Positions 24,367 through 35,317 of a stretch of 64,000 nucleotides of DNA are shown piece after piece. Under the pieces are notes generated by a model, which ran no database searches, was not told the DNA's origin, and saw only the letters and a program-made list of their open reading frames with translations. Every line of letters starts with the position of its first letter. Position 1 is the stretch's first letter. Source of the stretch: Adiantum capillus-veneris (taxonomy: Eukaryota > Streptophyta > Polypodiopsida > Polypodiales > Pteridaceae); NCBI GenBank assembly GCA_014529385.2, contig CM043944.1:181209304-181273303 (forward strand), in the 5' to 3' direction. A program made the position numbers and the translations under genes.

Positions 24367-24811
24367 CAGTTCCCAATAAGTGTTTGACCTCACAAAGGAG
24401 CACAAGATTGGAAACTATGTACACTTTTATGATATATTCGAAGCAAGTATCTCAACAAAGAGCACAAGAGCTAAGAAATTAGCATTGATCCAAGATAAAT
24501 GGAAGAAGGTTCATAGCCCTAGTGAGTGGCATGGAAAGCAAGGTTGTAAACTTGTGATCGAAGACATTGCATTCTTGTTATTTTTAACTCTTATTCCAAT
24601 AGAGAAAGAAAAGAGTCCAGGCCCTTGCAAACAACAACAATTGTGAATGACAGAGAGATTGACGAGATACCTAAAGATTATAGTGAAGAAATGGAGAAAA
24701 TCAAAAGTAAAGAGATTTTGGATGTGGAAGAACTCAAGGCAAGTAGCATCACAAAGGTAGAAGAGTACATACATATCTGAGAGGGAAGAGCTTGACTCCT
24801 TACTATGTAAA
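24367..24811 (+). other. Insertion of about 440 bp inside the LTR with a gene-like frame
   Basis: Other family-A LTRs (for example near 48360 and 35240) go directly from the ACTCTCTT-type text to TGATTAAT, while both arms carry about 440 extra bp at this spot. Antisense to the LTR, a frame from about 24380 encodes 88 residues (MFDLTKEHKIGNYVHFYDIF ... LALIQDKWKKVHSPSEWHGK), and a second frame continues with an acidic-basic helix (REIDEIPKDYSEEMEKIKSK, EELKASSITKVEEY). The codon-like structure suggests a captured gene or transposon piece. I do not recognise the protein. No terminal repeats are obvious. Confidence 0.5.
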
Positions 24812-24942
24812 AGAGAGTGGTTCGGGTTTCACTCTCAGACTCTGCGTCCAGATGCTCTGAGAAGTGAGGCCCTCACCACTAATTTAAAGGTTACAAGGGA
24901 TGCCCAAAAGCCTCTGCCCCAAAAGCTTGAAAGCAAAAGCAG

Positions 24943-24948
<6 letters not shown>

Positions 24949-25003
<55 letters not shown>
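24949..25003. repeat. (CT)n tract inside LTR
   Basis: About 55 bp. The same LTR position holds about 35 bp in the right arm (30401-30435), about 106 bp at 39859-39964, and about 14 bp in A2 (48165-48178). Confidence 0.95.
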
Positions 25004-25005
<2 letters not shown>

Positions 25006-25288
25006 GAGAGCCAGTAAAAGCAAGTTCTCTTTTTCTCTCTCTTGCTCTCCAAGCGTAGCCAGAAAAAGCATCAACTTGCGTCGCTAGGAAGAGGAAAAAA
25101 ACAGGCCCGCCAATTCCGGGAATCCGTACGCTGGCCCACGTGGCAGATTTTAGGGTTTCAGCCAATTAGGGTTTCAGCCAGCAGTTAGGGTTAGGGTTTG
25201 CTGAAAATTAGGGTTTCTGGCAGATTTTAGGGTTTGCAAGAAATTAGGGTTCTGTTGCCGGTAGCCACGTCATCACTTTGTGATAACA

Positions 25289-25893
<605 letters not shown>

Positions 25894-26187
25894 GCGCCCA
25901 CCAGCCTGCTGCCACAAGCTCCCTCTCAGCCCCCGCCACAGCTCTGCCCATCGCCATCTACAGCCCATGGCCCGGTGCTGTTATACCCCCATTCAGCTCT
26001 TGCATTAGACATGGCTGCCAATCGCTGAACAGTGGTAAAACAGCCCACTGTGTAGCAAACCAGCCAGCTCCCTGTTATTCCAGCCCCCTGCCTCTGCTCA
26101 GCCCCCCGCCACTGTATGGCCACATAGCTCTCTCTTTCTCCCCCATCGACCATGGCGACCCCCCCTCCATCCGCAACAAAAGTTGGT

Positions 26188-26285
26188 AGGGGGCTCATGA
26201 CGACCCCCCTCGCCCGGTACCGCCGTTTTGTTGCGCAGGGGGCTCATGACGACCCCCCTCGCCCGGTACCGCCGCCGTAACAAAG
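26188..26285. repeat. 49-bp tandem duplication before LINE ORF1
   Basis: The text GGGGGCTCATGACGACCCCC and what follows occurs twice with a 49 bp offset. The right arm has it once (about 29240-29285). Confidence 0.85.
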
Positions 26286-26309
26286 TCTCAGAGGAGCTAC
26301 CGCCGGGAA

Positions 26310-27152
26310 ATGGAAGGGATGCTCCAAGCGGGGATCCTGCAGGCCACCGGAGTGATGCACCAATACATCACCGATTTGCGAAAGGAGAATGAAGCTCTTA
26401 GGATTGAGCTTGGGGAGACCAAGAAGGAGATAGAGCTTCTACGAGCCTCGATCATTGTGGCCCGGGAAGATGGAGAGATCTCACATGTGGAGACTATTAA
26501 AGAAGACTTGAAGAAGGAGCTGCACACCGAGATGGAGGCTACCCAGGGGAAATGGGTGGAGGTGGTCCGCAAGACCATCAAGCAGGAGGTCAAGGAGGAT
26601 GCTGTACGTGAGGAGCACATCAGAGTCCAGGACACCTTGGACGAGGAGAGGTTGAGGCAGGCTCGACGCCTCAACCTCCGTGTGACCGGCCTGGCAGAGG
26701 GACCTTCACCAGAGAGAGATGCCGAGGAGCTGTGCAAACAGCTCGGCTTTGGAGAGACCATGCCCTTCACCCGTGCATGGATAGCGGGACAGGACTCCTC
26801 GAGAGCACGGGCTTTGGTGCTGCAGATGCGGTCCCCGCAGGAGAGAGTCGCTTTCTTTCGAAAGCGAGTCCTGATCCGCACGCTTCCAGGCAGCCCCATC
26901 TACATCGACGAGGATCTGATGAGGATGCAAATCGAGCACCGCCGTGCCTGCATGCCTCAAATATTACAGGCGAGGAGAGAGGGCCGAAAGGCCTTTTACA
27001 GAGATAGTCGTATTTTTGTGGATGGGCGCCCCATAAATAGGGGCACGCGGCCTATGGGACGCCGCTGCGACCGGAGATACTTCTCAGAGGAGCAGTGTGG
27101 AACTGCAATGGGTCATTGTGGACTCGCCCCGACAGACTGGAGGAGCTTATAG
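26310..27152 (+). CDS. LINE ORF1 protein (RNA-binding)
   Basis: The 280-residue frame has the layout of an L1-type ORF1 protein: an N-terminal coiled coil (residues about 15-110, rich in E, K and L heptads such as LRKENEALRIELGETKKEIE), an RRM-like core (LNLRVTGLAEGPSPERDAEEL ... ARALVLQMRSPQERVAFFRKR, about 117-190) and a C-terminal domain (IYIDEDLMRMQIEHRRACMPQ, RKAFYRDSRIFVDGR). Such proteins coat LINE RNA as trimers and act as chaperones. The start is the first Met of the frame just after the GC-rich leader; a downstream start is possible. The reading frame is unbroken. ORF2 overlaps its 3' end by 58 nt. The same protein, with a few changes, is in the right arm. Confidence 0.85.
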   Translation: MEGMLQAGILQATGVMHQYITDLRKENEALRIELGETKKEIELLRASIIVAREDGEISHVETIKEDLKKELHTEMEATQGKWVEVVRKTIKQEVKEDAVREEHIRVQDTLDEERLRQARRLNLRVTGLAEGPSPERDAEELCKQLGFGETMPFTRAWIAGQDSSRARALVLQMRSPQERVAFFRKRVLIRTLPGSPIYIDEDLMRMQIEHRRACMPQILQARREGRKAFYRDSRIFVDGRPINRGTRPMGRRCDRRYFSEEQCGTAMGHCGLAPTDWRSL

Positions 27153-28105
27153 AGGACCACGACTTCATTTGCATCACTGAGACCCATGAGAGCCCTGAAA
27201 GGGGGCTACCAGCCATTGCAGGCTTCAGATGGGAGTCAGTCTTTCGAGCTACCACCCGCCGCGGCACTTCACGAGGATCCGGTGGGGTGGCCATATTATT
27301 TCGCCGTTCCATCAGCAGTCATATACAGATTGTGAGCCGAGATGAGGAGGCGCGTTTTCTATGGGTACGCCTGGAGATAGACCGCAAGCATTGGGTCTAT
27401 ATCGCCATTTGCTACTTTCCACCACGAGGCTCCTCATATGCGAGTACTGATGGACATGCACGGGAGGGGGATTCCCCTTATACACCACTCTTAGATGACA
27501 TACTCCGCTACTTAGCACTTGGAGAGGTCTTCCTTATGGGAGACTTCAACAGGCACACCCAGACCAGGCATTGCGAGCTCTATGATATGGACCACCCAGA
27601 GATTATGAGCAGTTTAGACCCAGAGGAGATGGGGATTAGCAGACTGTCAGCAGACTCGGGGCAGGACACCATCGGGTACGGCAGTCACCTATTGGAGCCT
27701 TGTAGCAGACATCATCTCGTTATTTATAACGAGATGCAGAGGTGGCCAGATTCGAGCGGGCTCACTTGCTTCCCTCACAGGGGGGGAGAGAGTACTATCG
27801 ACTACATTCTTGGGAGTCTTTTGGGGGCCCAGCTTCTCCAATCTTTCAGTGTCGGGAGACGTCCTATTGGCGCAGACCACACTTTCCTCACTTTCACACT
27901 CACCTCCCATTTGTCACACACACCCACCCCACTCACACAGCCACATACCTCTATTCATTTTACACACGAGCTCTCTCATGTCTATGCACACCATCTCCGC
28001 ACGCATCTTCTATCTCTCGACCCACATGCCCCCCTAGACTCACTCACATCAGATCTTACCTCCATGATTCACACATCTGCCATTCAGTGGAGAGGGAAGC
28101 TCTGA
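27095..28105 (+). pseudogene. LINE ORF2, endonuclease domain only
   Basis: The 336-residue frame is an apurinic-like endonuclease: MWNCNGSLW with the metal/DNA Asn, CITETHE with the catalytic Glu, FLMGDFN with the Asp-Asn pair, STIDYILG, and GADHTFL with the terminal Asp-His. It would nick target DNA to start target-primed reverse transcription. All these residues are present, so the domain may be intact. The protein then enters a Thr/His/Pro-rich stretch and the frame ends at 28105, before any RT. Real ORF2 proteins exceed 1,000 residues. The cut coincides with the centre of the inverted duplication. LINE copies normally lose their 5' end, not their 3' end, so this loss is a rearrangement. 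Confidence 0.85.
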
Positions 28106-28154
28106 ATGTGTGGTGAGGGAAGCTCTGAATGGCAGATGTGTGAATCATGGAGGT
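28058..28154. repeat. Hairpin at the centre of the inverted duplication
   Basis: A perfect 29-bp stem (28058-28086 with 28126-28154) surrounds a 39-bp loop. The sequence GAGGGAAGCTCTGAATG occurs twice, once in the loop (about 28093) and once across loop and stem (about 28115). Immediately after the stem, at 28153-28158 (GTACCC), the sequence switches to the reverse complement of 27368 and continues as the right arm. Confidence 0.9.
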
Positions 28155-28426
28155 ACCCATAGAAAACGCGCCTCCTCATCTCGGCTCACAATCTGTATAT
28201 GACTGTTGATGGAACGGCGAAATAATATGGCCACCCCACCGGATCCTCGTGAAGTGCCGCGGCGGGTGGTAGCTCGAAAGACTGACTCCCATCTGAAGCC
28301 TGCAATGGCTGGTAGCCCCCTTTCAGGGCTCTCATGGGTCTCAGTGATGCAAATGAAGTCGTGGTCCTCTATAAGCTCCTCCAGTCTGTCGGGGCGAGTC
28401 CACAATGACCCATTGCAGTTCCACAC
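28145..28426 (-). pseudogene. LINE ORF2 start, right-arm copy
   Basis: Encodes the first 90 or so residues of the endonuclease (MWNCNGSLW ... VAILFRR) and ends at the fold-back point after EEARFLWV. It is the truncated mirror copy of 27095-27368. Confidence 0.9.
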
Positions 28427-29211
28427 TGCTCCTCTGAGAAGTATCTCCGTTCGCAGCGGCGTCCCATAGGCCGCGTGCCCCTATTTATGGGGCGCCCATC
28501 CACAAAAATACGACCATCTCTGTAAAAGGCCTTTCGGCCCTCTCTCCTCGCCTGTAATATTTGAGGCATGCAGGCACGGCGGTCCTCGATTTGCATCCTC
28601 ATCAGATCCTCGTCGATGTAGATGGGGCTGCCTGGAAGCGTGCGGATCAGGACTCGCTTTCGAAAGAAAGCGACTCTCTCCTGCGGGGACCGCATCTGCA
28701 GCACCAAAGCCCGTGCTCTCGAGGAGTCCTGTCCCGCTATCCATGCACGGGTGAAGGGCATGGTCTCTCCAAAGCCGAGCTGTTTGCACAGCTCCTCGGC
28801 ATCTCTCTCTGGTGAAGGTCCCTCTGCCAGGCCGGTCACACGGAGGTTGAGGCAGGCTCGCTGCCTCAACCTCTCCTCGTCCAAGGTGTCCTGGACTCTG
28901 ATGTGCTCCTCACGTACGGCATCCTCCTTGACCTCCTGCTTGATGGTCTTGCGGACCACCTCCACCCATTTCCCCTGGGTAGCCTCCATCTCGGTGTGCA
29001 GCTCCTTCTTCAAGTCTTCTTTAATAGTCTCCACATGTGAGATCTCTCCATCTTCCCGGGCCACAATGATCGAGGCTCGTAGAAGCTCTATCTCCTTCTT
29101 GGTCTCCCCAAGCTCAATCCTAAGAGCTTCATTCTCCTTTCGCAAATCGGTGATGTATTGGTGCATCACTCCGGTGGCCTGCAGGATCCCCGCTTGGAGC
29201 ATCCCTTCCAT
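28369..29211 (-). CDS. LINE ORF1 protein, right-arm copy
   Basis: A 280-residue frame nearly identical to 26310-27152, with the same coiled coil, RRM-like core and C-terminal domain. Visible differences are RQRACLNLRV versus RQARRLNLRV, IEDRRACM versus IEHRRACM, and single changes near FYRDGRIF and RRCERR. The frame is intact, so translation is possible if it is transcribed; its ORF2 partner is missing. Confidence 0.85.
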   Translation of the reverse strand: MEGMLQAGILQATGVMHQYITDLRKENEALRIELGETKKEIELLRASIIVAREDGEISHVETIKEDLKKELHTEMEATQGKWVEVVRKTIKQEVKEDAVREEHIRVQDTLDEERLRQRACLNLRVTGLAEGPSPERDAEELCKQLGFGETMPFTRAWIAGQDSSRARALVLQMRSPQERVAFFRKRVLIRTLPGSPIYIDEDLMRMQIEDRRACMPQILQARREGRKAFYRDGRIFVDGRPINRGTRPMGRRCERRYFSEEQCGTAMGHCGLAPTDWRSL

Positions 29212-29579
29212 TTCCCGGCGGTAGCTCCTCTGAGACTTTGTTACGGCGGCGGTACCGGGCGAGGGGGGTCGTCATGAGCCCCCTACCAACTTTTGTTGCG
29301 GATGGAGGGGGGGTCGCCATGGTCGATGGGGGAGAAAGAGAGAGCTATGTGGCCATACAGTGGCGGGGGGCTGAGCAGAGGCAGGGGGGCTGGAATAACA
29401 GGGAGCTGGCTGGTTTGCTACACAGTGGGCTGTTTTACCACTGTTCAGCGATTGGCAGCCATGTCTAATGCAAGAGCTGAATGGGGGTATAGCAGCACCG
29501 GGCCATGGGCTGTAGATGGCGATGGGCAGAGCTGTGGCGGGGGCTGAGAGGGAGCTTGTGGCAGCAGGCTGGTGGGCGC

Positions 29580-30113
<534 letters not shown>

Positions 30114-30396
30114 TGTTATCACAAAGTGATGACGTGGCTACCGGCAACAGAACCCTAATTTCTTGCAAACCCTAAAATCTGCCAGAAACCCTAATTTTCA
30201 GCAAACCCTAACCCTAACTGCTGGCTGAAACCCTAATTGGCTGAAACCCTAAAATCTGCCACGTGGGCCAGCGTACGGATTCCCGGAATTGGCGGGCCTG
30301 TTTTTTCCCTCTTCCTAGCGACGCAAGTTGATGCTTTTTCTGGCTACGCTTGGAGAGCAAGAGAGAGAAAAAGAGAACTTGCTTTTACTGGCTCTC

Positions 30397-30437
<41 letters not shown>

Positions 30438-31184
30438 CTGCTTTTGCTTTCAAGCTTTTGGGGCAGAGGCTTTTGGGCATCCCTTGTAACCTTTAAATTA
30501 GTGGTGAGGGCCTCACTTCTCAGAGCATCTGGACGCAGAGTCTGAGAGTGAAACCCGAACCACTCTCTTTTACATAGTAAGGAGTCAAGCTCTTCCCTCT
30601 CAAATATGTATGGACTCTTCTACCTTTGTGATGCTACTTGCCTTGAGTTCTTCCACATCCAAAATCTCTTTACTTTTGATTTTCTCCATTTCTTCACTAT
30701 AATCTTTAGGTATCTCGTCAATCTCTCTGTCATTCACAATTGTTGTTGTTTGCAAGGGCCTGGACTCTTTTCTTTCTCTATTGGAATAAGAGTTAAAAAT
30801 AACAAGAATGCAATGTCTTCGATCACAAGTTTACAACCTTGCTTTCCATGCCACTCACTAGGGCTATGAACCTTCTTCCATTTATCTTGGATCAATGCTA
30901 ATTTCTTAGCTCTTGTGCTCTTTGTTAAGATACTTGCTTCGAATATATCATAAAAGTGTACATAGTTTCCAATCTTGTGCTCCTTTGTGAGGTCAAACAC
31001 TTATTGGGAACTGATTAATACAAAAAGAAATACCGAAAGGGGCGCCAGTCTTTGGGGCCAATATCTCTAGGCACGGAACTCCGCCGGGCCAGTGCAAATC
31101 TATTGTGATCTGTGAATTGTTTTGAAGTGGTTATTTGGTGCTGTCGCGATTGATTCTTGACTTGGAGTGTCCAAGTTTGTTACA
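30114..31184 (+). mobile_element. Family A 5' LTR (right arm)
   Basis: Starts TGTTATCACAAAGTG and ends TGTTACA one base before the PBS, 1,071 bp. It has telo-box repeats AAACCCTAA at about 30148-30255, (GA)n at 30401-30435, the inserted block of about 440 bp (30571-31007, with an antisense 88-residue frame) and the core GAAATACCGAAAGGGGCGCC at 31027-31046. Confidence 0.85.
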
Positions 31185-31185
31185 G

Positions 31186-31197
31186 TGGTATCAGAGC
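31186..31197 (+). promoter_or_regulatory. Primer-binding site (initiator-Met), right arm
   Basis: TGGTATCAGAGC, exact match to the classic initiator-Met site, one base after the LTR. Confidence 0.9.
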
Positions 31198-31253
31198 ACG
31201 GCCGATTTCTCTTCTACGGGAAATCCTATCCCCAATTTTTTTCCGCGGCACCT

Positions 31254-32565
31254 ATGGCTTCACGCAAGGATCAGTCAACTCTCTCTGCATCTGGAGATGC
31301 GGACAGGGATCACAACGAAGATTCTGACAGAGAGTATGGCCCACCTCGGCCTACTCAGGTGGAGCAAAGAGAGATGAAGCGTCGTCAATTGATCGGCGAT
31401 GCAACAAAGATGATGCTCAGTTTTGCGAAGGATCCAAAATTGGCAAAATATATGAGCGAGACTTCTTTTCAGAAAGTGCATGCACAGTGACAGAAAACCA
31501 CTACACCACCACTGAAACCCGCTCTCAAGAAACCAGCTGATCACAAACAGTATTCAGAGAAGGAATTGCAAGAGGTGGTTGATGCACGGATTGCTCAGCT
31601 TTTTGACGCGCAAAAGAAAGCCAAAAAGCACGGGAAAAAGTAGAAGAAAAGCACTGACTTCCCGGGATATTTGGGTCGTCAGTCAACTTTTGACAAGGCA
31701 AAGAAACAGAAGAAGCGTGTTCGATTTGAAGTTCTTCTTCTTCTTCTTCTTCTTCTGACAGTTTTTCTAGCTCTTCAGATTCGAGCGAAGAAGACAGAAA
31801 AGGTAAAAAGCGAAGCAAGAAACAAAGCTTTGGAAAGGGCAAGAAAAAGTCAAAGAAGGCTGAATCTCGCCCAGAGCCTGATAGTTCTACTGAGGACTTG
31901 TCTACTGACAGCTCAGATTCTGATGATGGAAACTTCTATGCGAACAAGAAGAATTTTTACAAAGCCAACCAGTATGACTTTCTCGAAGATAAAAGCAAGA
32001 AAGTCCGAGAGTTTAAGGAAGGTGCCACTCGATCAAGTTTGATACTTTTTCGGGATACTCGGATGCTTCGAAGGCTTCGTCTTTTATACAGCAGTTTGAC
32101 ATTGCTTCCGCGGGAGGACGCTATTCAGAGCACTCCAAGATTCGCAAGGCTACCTCTTACCTTAAGGGGAATGCTCGTACTTGGTGGTCCACACTTCTTT
32201 TAAACAAGACTGCGCCAGTTAAATGGCTGAAATTTAAAAGTGTTTTTATTTCTTCTTGGTTGACGCAAGAATATGAACGAGATATACGAGCTGCTTGGAA
32301 CCATCTTCGGATGACTAAGAAAGATACAATCAATGCTTATTGTGAAAGATTTTGGAGCTCTTTTCTACCCGCCTCTTCATTCAAGAAGATCACGTTCAGA
32401 GAACAAATTGAGCGGTTCACCTTGGGTCTACCTACAGAGATCCGAGACCACTGCTTGGAGCAGAAGTCAACTTCTATTCAGGAGTTGATGAGTCATGCGA
32501 AGCGGGTCTTTGCCATTCACTCTGGCAGTCTGACTTACCCCACAGATGAGAACATGACACAATGA
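31254..32565 (+). pseudogene. gag: Family A gag (right arm)
   Basis: Starts at MASRKDQSTLSASG near 31254. It carries TGA near 31490, TAG near 31640 and frameshifts around 31730-31900, all shared with the left arm. The Gag core reads from about 32260 (TQEYERDIRAAWNHLRMTKK ... LGLPTEIRDHCLEQKSTSIQ) and the frame ends at TGA 32563, where Gln/Arg is seen in other copies. The product would be the particle protein; this copy cannot make it whole. Confidence 0.8.
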
Positions 32566-33250
32566 GCCGAACAGACTTCTGGGAATGAAAGTAGAAAGAA
32601 AAAGAGCAACCCAGAGAAAAAGGATGCACGACCCAAGCTTACTTCTCAGGAGCGAGCTCGATTCATCAAGGAGGGGAAGTGCTTTGGATGCGGGGAACAG
32701 GGACACATCTCCGCGAAGTGCCCTAAGAAGGCACAGAAAGAACAGAATGATAAGGACGACGACAGGCCTGAGAGTTCGAGAGCAGCTAAGGAACGTGGAC
32801 GAAAAGGCAAGGTTGAAAACAGGACTGGTTCTAGATTGCGAGGGTACCAATCTCGACACCATGGATGAGAGTACAGAACTTTACCGAGCTTGGGGCAAAG
32901 TGAAAGATCAAAAGGCCCTGGTTTTCTTTGATGGAGGAGCCAAGGCCAACTTCATTTCACCGGAATTGGCTGCGCGGCTCGAGATTACTCCCGATCGGAT
33001 GGGACCACTTGCAGAGGTAGTTCTAGCGGCACTCGGCAGGGACGTAGCCATTACACCTGTCATTGGCAAACTTCGGTTGCATTGTCAGGGGTATTTGGGG
33101 CATGAGGACTTCTTCATAATGCCTTTGGAGGTTTGTGATATTCTCTTAGGGATTCCCTGGTACCACAAGAACAACGCCGTGGTCGATTATCCGGCGAGAA
33201 AAGCGACTTTGACTACAGAAAAGGGCAGAACAATTGTACTTGATATTTAA
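32566..33250 (+). pseudogene. Family A nucleocapsid knuckle and protease (right arm)
   Basis: The zinc knuckle CFGCGEQGHISAKC is readable at about 32680-32725 in a frame different from the 221-residue frame at 32585-33250. That frame enters the protease with ALVFFDGGAKANFISPELAARLEI and PVIGKLRLHCQGYLGHEDFFIMPLEVCDILLGIPWYHKNN. The catalytic triad position reads D-G-G, not D-S-G or D-T-G. A TAA follows ...GRTIVLDI at 33248, in place of the Lys/Leu-coding text in copy A3. Confidence 0.75.
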
Positions 33251-33251
33251 C

Positions 33252-34295
33252 TGAAGGGTGAGTATGTCCCTATTGTATCGGCTTCGGCCATTTCAAAATT
33301 AATGAAATCCAGTCTGTTTGTTTACTCGATCTTTATGAAAGAATTGAGCGATAAGGATAGGACAAATATGTCTAAACTTGATAAAGAACGCCAAGATTTT
33401 CTCCTCTCACGTCGATTGCTTCTCAGAGGGCCTACCAGGAGAGTTACTCCCTGCTCGTCTTGAAGATCATACCATTGATCTGATACCTGGAAGCACACCA
33501 CCGAACCGGCCACCTTACCGTGTGAGCCGAGCACAAAACAAAGAGATTATGAACCAAGTGAAAGACCTCCTGGAAAAGGGTCTTGTCCAGCCTAGTACTT
33601 CACGGTATTGGTCTCCAGTGTTGTTGGTCTTGAAGAAAGACGGATCTTGGAGGATGTGTATTGATTATAGAGCTCTCAACAAAATCACCATCAAGAATAG
33701 ATTTCCGATTCATAGGATCGATGATATACTCGACAGGTTACAAGGATCCTCATGTTTTAGCAGGATTGACGTGAAGAGTGGATATCATTACATCCGAATC
33801 GCGTTGGGAGACGTCTACAAGACAGCCTTTCGGACTACTTTTGAGTTATTTGAGTTTTTGGTGATGCCTTTTGGCTTAACCAATGCTCCTGCGACATTTA
33901 ACCGGATGATTGACATGATTTTTCGAGAGTATAGACTATTTGTTGGCACTTTCTTTGACGACTTCATTGTTTTCTCCAAGAATGAGGCAGAACACAGAGA
34001 TCATCTGCTACAGGTCTTTCAGGCATTACGAGATTACAAGTTAGTGATTAATGCAAAGAAAAGTGAATTTTTCCTACCAAAGATACACTTTTTGGGACAC
34101 ATTGTCTCAGTAGTTGGAGTGCAAATGGACCCGGCCAAGATAGAGACTATCCGTGATTGGCGTGATTTGAAGAATGTCCATGAAGTTAGAAGCTTCTTGG
34201 GACTGTGTTCGTACTACAGGCGGTTCATACGAAAGTTTGCAGAGGTTGCTTCCCCTTTGCATGTCTTGACACAGAAAGGAGTCCCTTTCTCGTAG
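33252..34295 (+). pseudogene. pol: Family A reverse transcriptase (right arm)
   Basis: Pieces before 33400 (KSSLFVYSIFMKELSDKDRTN) and after (HVDCFSEGLPGELLPARLEDH) are in different frames because of the 2-bp deletion shared with the left arm. From 33378 a 305-residue frame holds WRMCIDYRALNK, SRIDVKSGYHYIRI, MPFGLTNAPATFNRM, FFDDFIVFS and GLCSYYRRFIRKFAEVASPLHVLTQ. The active-site Asp pair is intact. A TAG after QKGVPFS ends the frame just before RNase H. Confidence 0.85.
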
Positions 34296-34307
34296 GGATC
34301 CACAGAG

Positions 34308-34622
34308 GTGACTACCTTTCAGACATTGAAAGAGAAATTGACTACGGGACCAGGTTTGACTTTGCCGGACTTGCAGAAGTCATTTGAAGTATATTGTGAT
34401 GCTTGTGGTCATAGTCTGGGTGCGGTCTTGATGCAAGAAGGACATGTCATTGCTTACGAGAGCCAATTGTTCTCTAGGCTGGAGATGACATCACAGATGT
34501 ATGAGAAAGAGCTTTTGGCGGTTATCCATGCTCTTACTCAGTGGCGGCATTACCTACTCGGAGCGGATTTTACTGTCTTTACAGACCATCAGAGTTTGCG
34601 CTACTTCTTGTCACAGAAGTAG
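34308..34622 (+). pseudogene. pol: Family A RNase H (right arm)
   Basis: Encodes SFEVYCDACGHSLGAVLMQE, VIAYESQLFSRLEMTSQMYEKELLAVIHAL and FTVFTDHQSLRYFLSQK: first Asp, Glu and third Asp of the RNase H active site are present. TAG codons at 34621 and shortly after (SEK-stop) cut the link to integrase. It would remove RNA from the RNA/DNA hybrid during reverse transcription. Confidence 0.85.
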
Positions 34623-35073
34623 CTTTCGGAAAAGTAGATGCGGTGGGCGAACATCTTGTCCCAGTTTCACTTCCAGATTGTCCATGTGCAGGGAAAAAGA
34701 AGGTGGTGGCAGATGCTTTGTCTCGGAAGCCATTGGTTCTGGCTATTTCCGCGATACATCATAGGAGCTTCGAGGATATGGTCGATCAGTATGCCACAGA
34801 TACAGATTTTGCAGATATTTTCACACGGATACGGGATGTGGAGACAATAGCTGGATACTCCCTTCGGGAAGGCTACTTGATGAAAAAGACTATGTTGTGC
34901 GTTACACAGCCGTTGCGGGAAAAGGTTATGACTGAATGCCATTGTCCACCTTTTACGGGTCACCGCGGCATTGCTACCACCATGAAGGGGGTAGAGAGAT
35001 ACTTCTTTTGGCCGAGACTCAAAAAGGATGTGGAAGAGTTTGTGCGCAGTTGCTTAGTATGCCAGAAGGTCAA
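34623..35073 (+). pseudogene. int: Family A integrase N-terminus (right arm), truncated
   Basis: Reads VVADALSRKPLVLAISAIHH, then the HHCC zinc domain HCPPFTGHRGIATTMKGVERYFFWPRLKKDVEEFVRSCLVCQKVK. The element stops at about 35073, where it joins the 3' end of an LTR in the opposite orientation. Integrase core and chromodomain are missing. Confidence 0.8.
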
Positions 35074-35317
35074 GTGTACAGACTTGGACACTCCAAGTCA
35101 AGAATCAACCGCGACAGCACCAAATAACCACTTCAAAACAATTCACAGATCACAATAGATTTGCACTGGCCCGGCGGAGTTCCGTGCCTAGAGATATTGG
35201 CCCCAAAGACTGGCGCCCCTTTCGGTATTTCTTTTTAAATTAATCAGATCAAAGTACAAGAGAGTGGCTAGGGTTTCACTCTCAGACTCTGCGTCCAGAT
35301 GCTTTGAGAAGTGAAGC
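35074..35317 (-). mobile_element. Family A LTR fragment, minus strand
   Basis: Minus-strand 3' part of a family-A LTR without the 440-bp insertion: it goes from ACTCTCTTGTACTTTG straight to TGATTAATTTAAAAAGAAATACC. The conserved core is at 35212-35231. Element C is inserted at 35318, cutting this LTR. Confidence 0.8.

Larger units (their letters stand above)
24196..25288 (-). mobile_element. Family A 5' LTR (left arm)
   Basis: Bounded on the minus strand by TGTTATCACAAAGTG at 25288 and TGTTACA at 24196, next to the PBS. It matches the right-arm LTR (30114-31184) and, apart from an insertion of about 440 bp, the LTR of copy A2 (47998-48541). It contains several AAACCCTAA telo-box motifs (25149-25250), a CT tract (24949-25003) and the conserved block GAAATACCGAAAGGGGCGCC (24334-24353). 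Confidence 0.85.

Noticed and set aside
30148-30255. CCCTAA repeats as an interstitial telomere
   Set aside because: The motifs are spaced and imperfect, and recur at the same LTR position in several copies, so they are part of the LTR.
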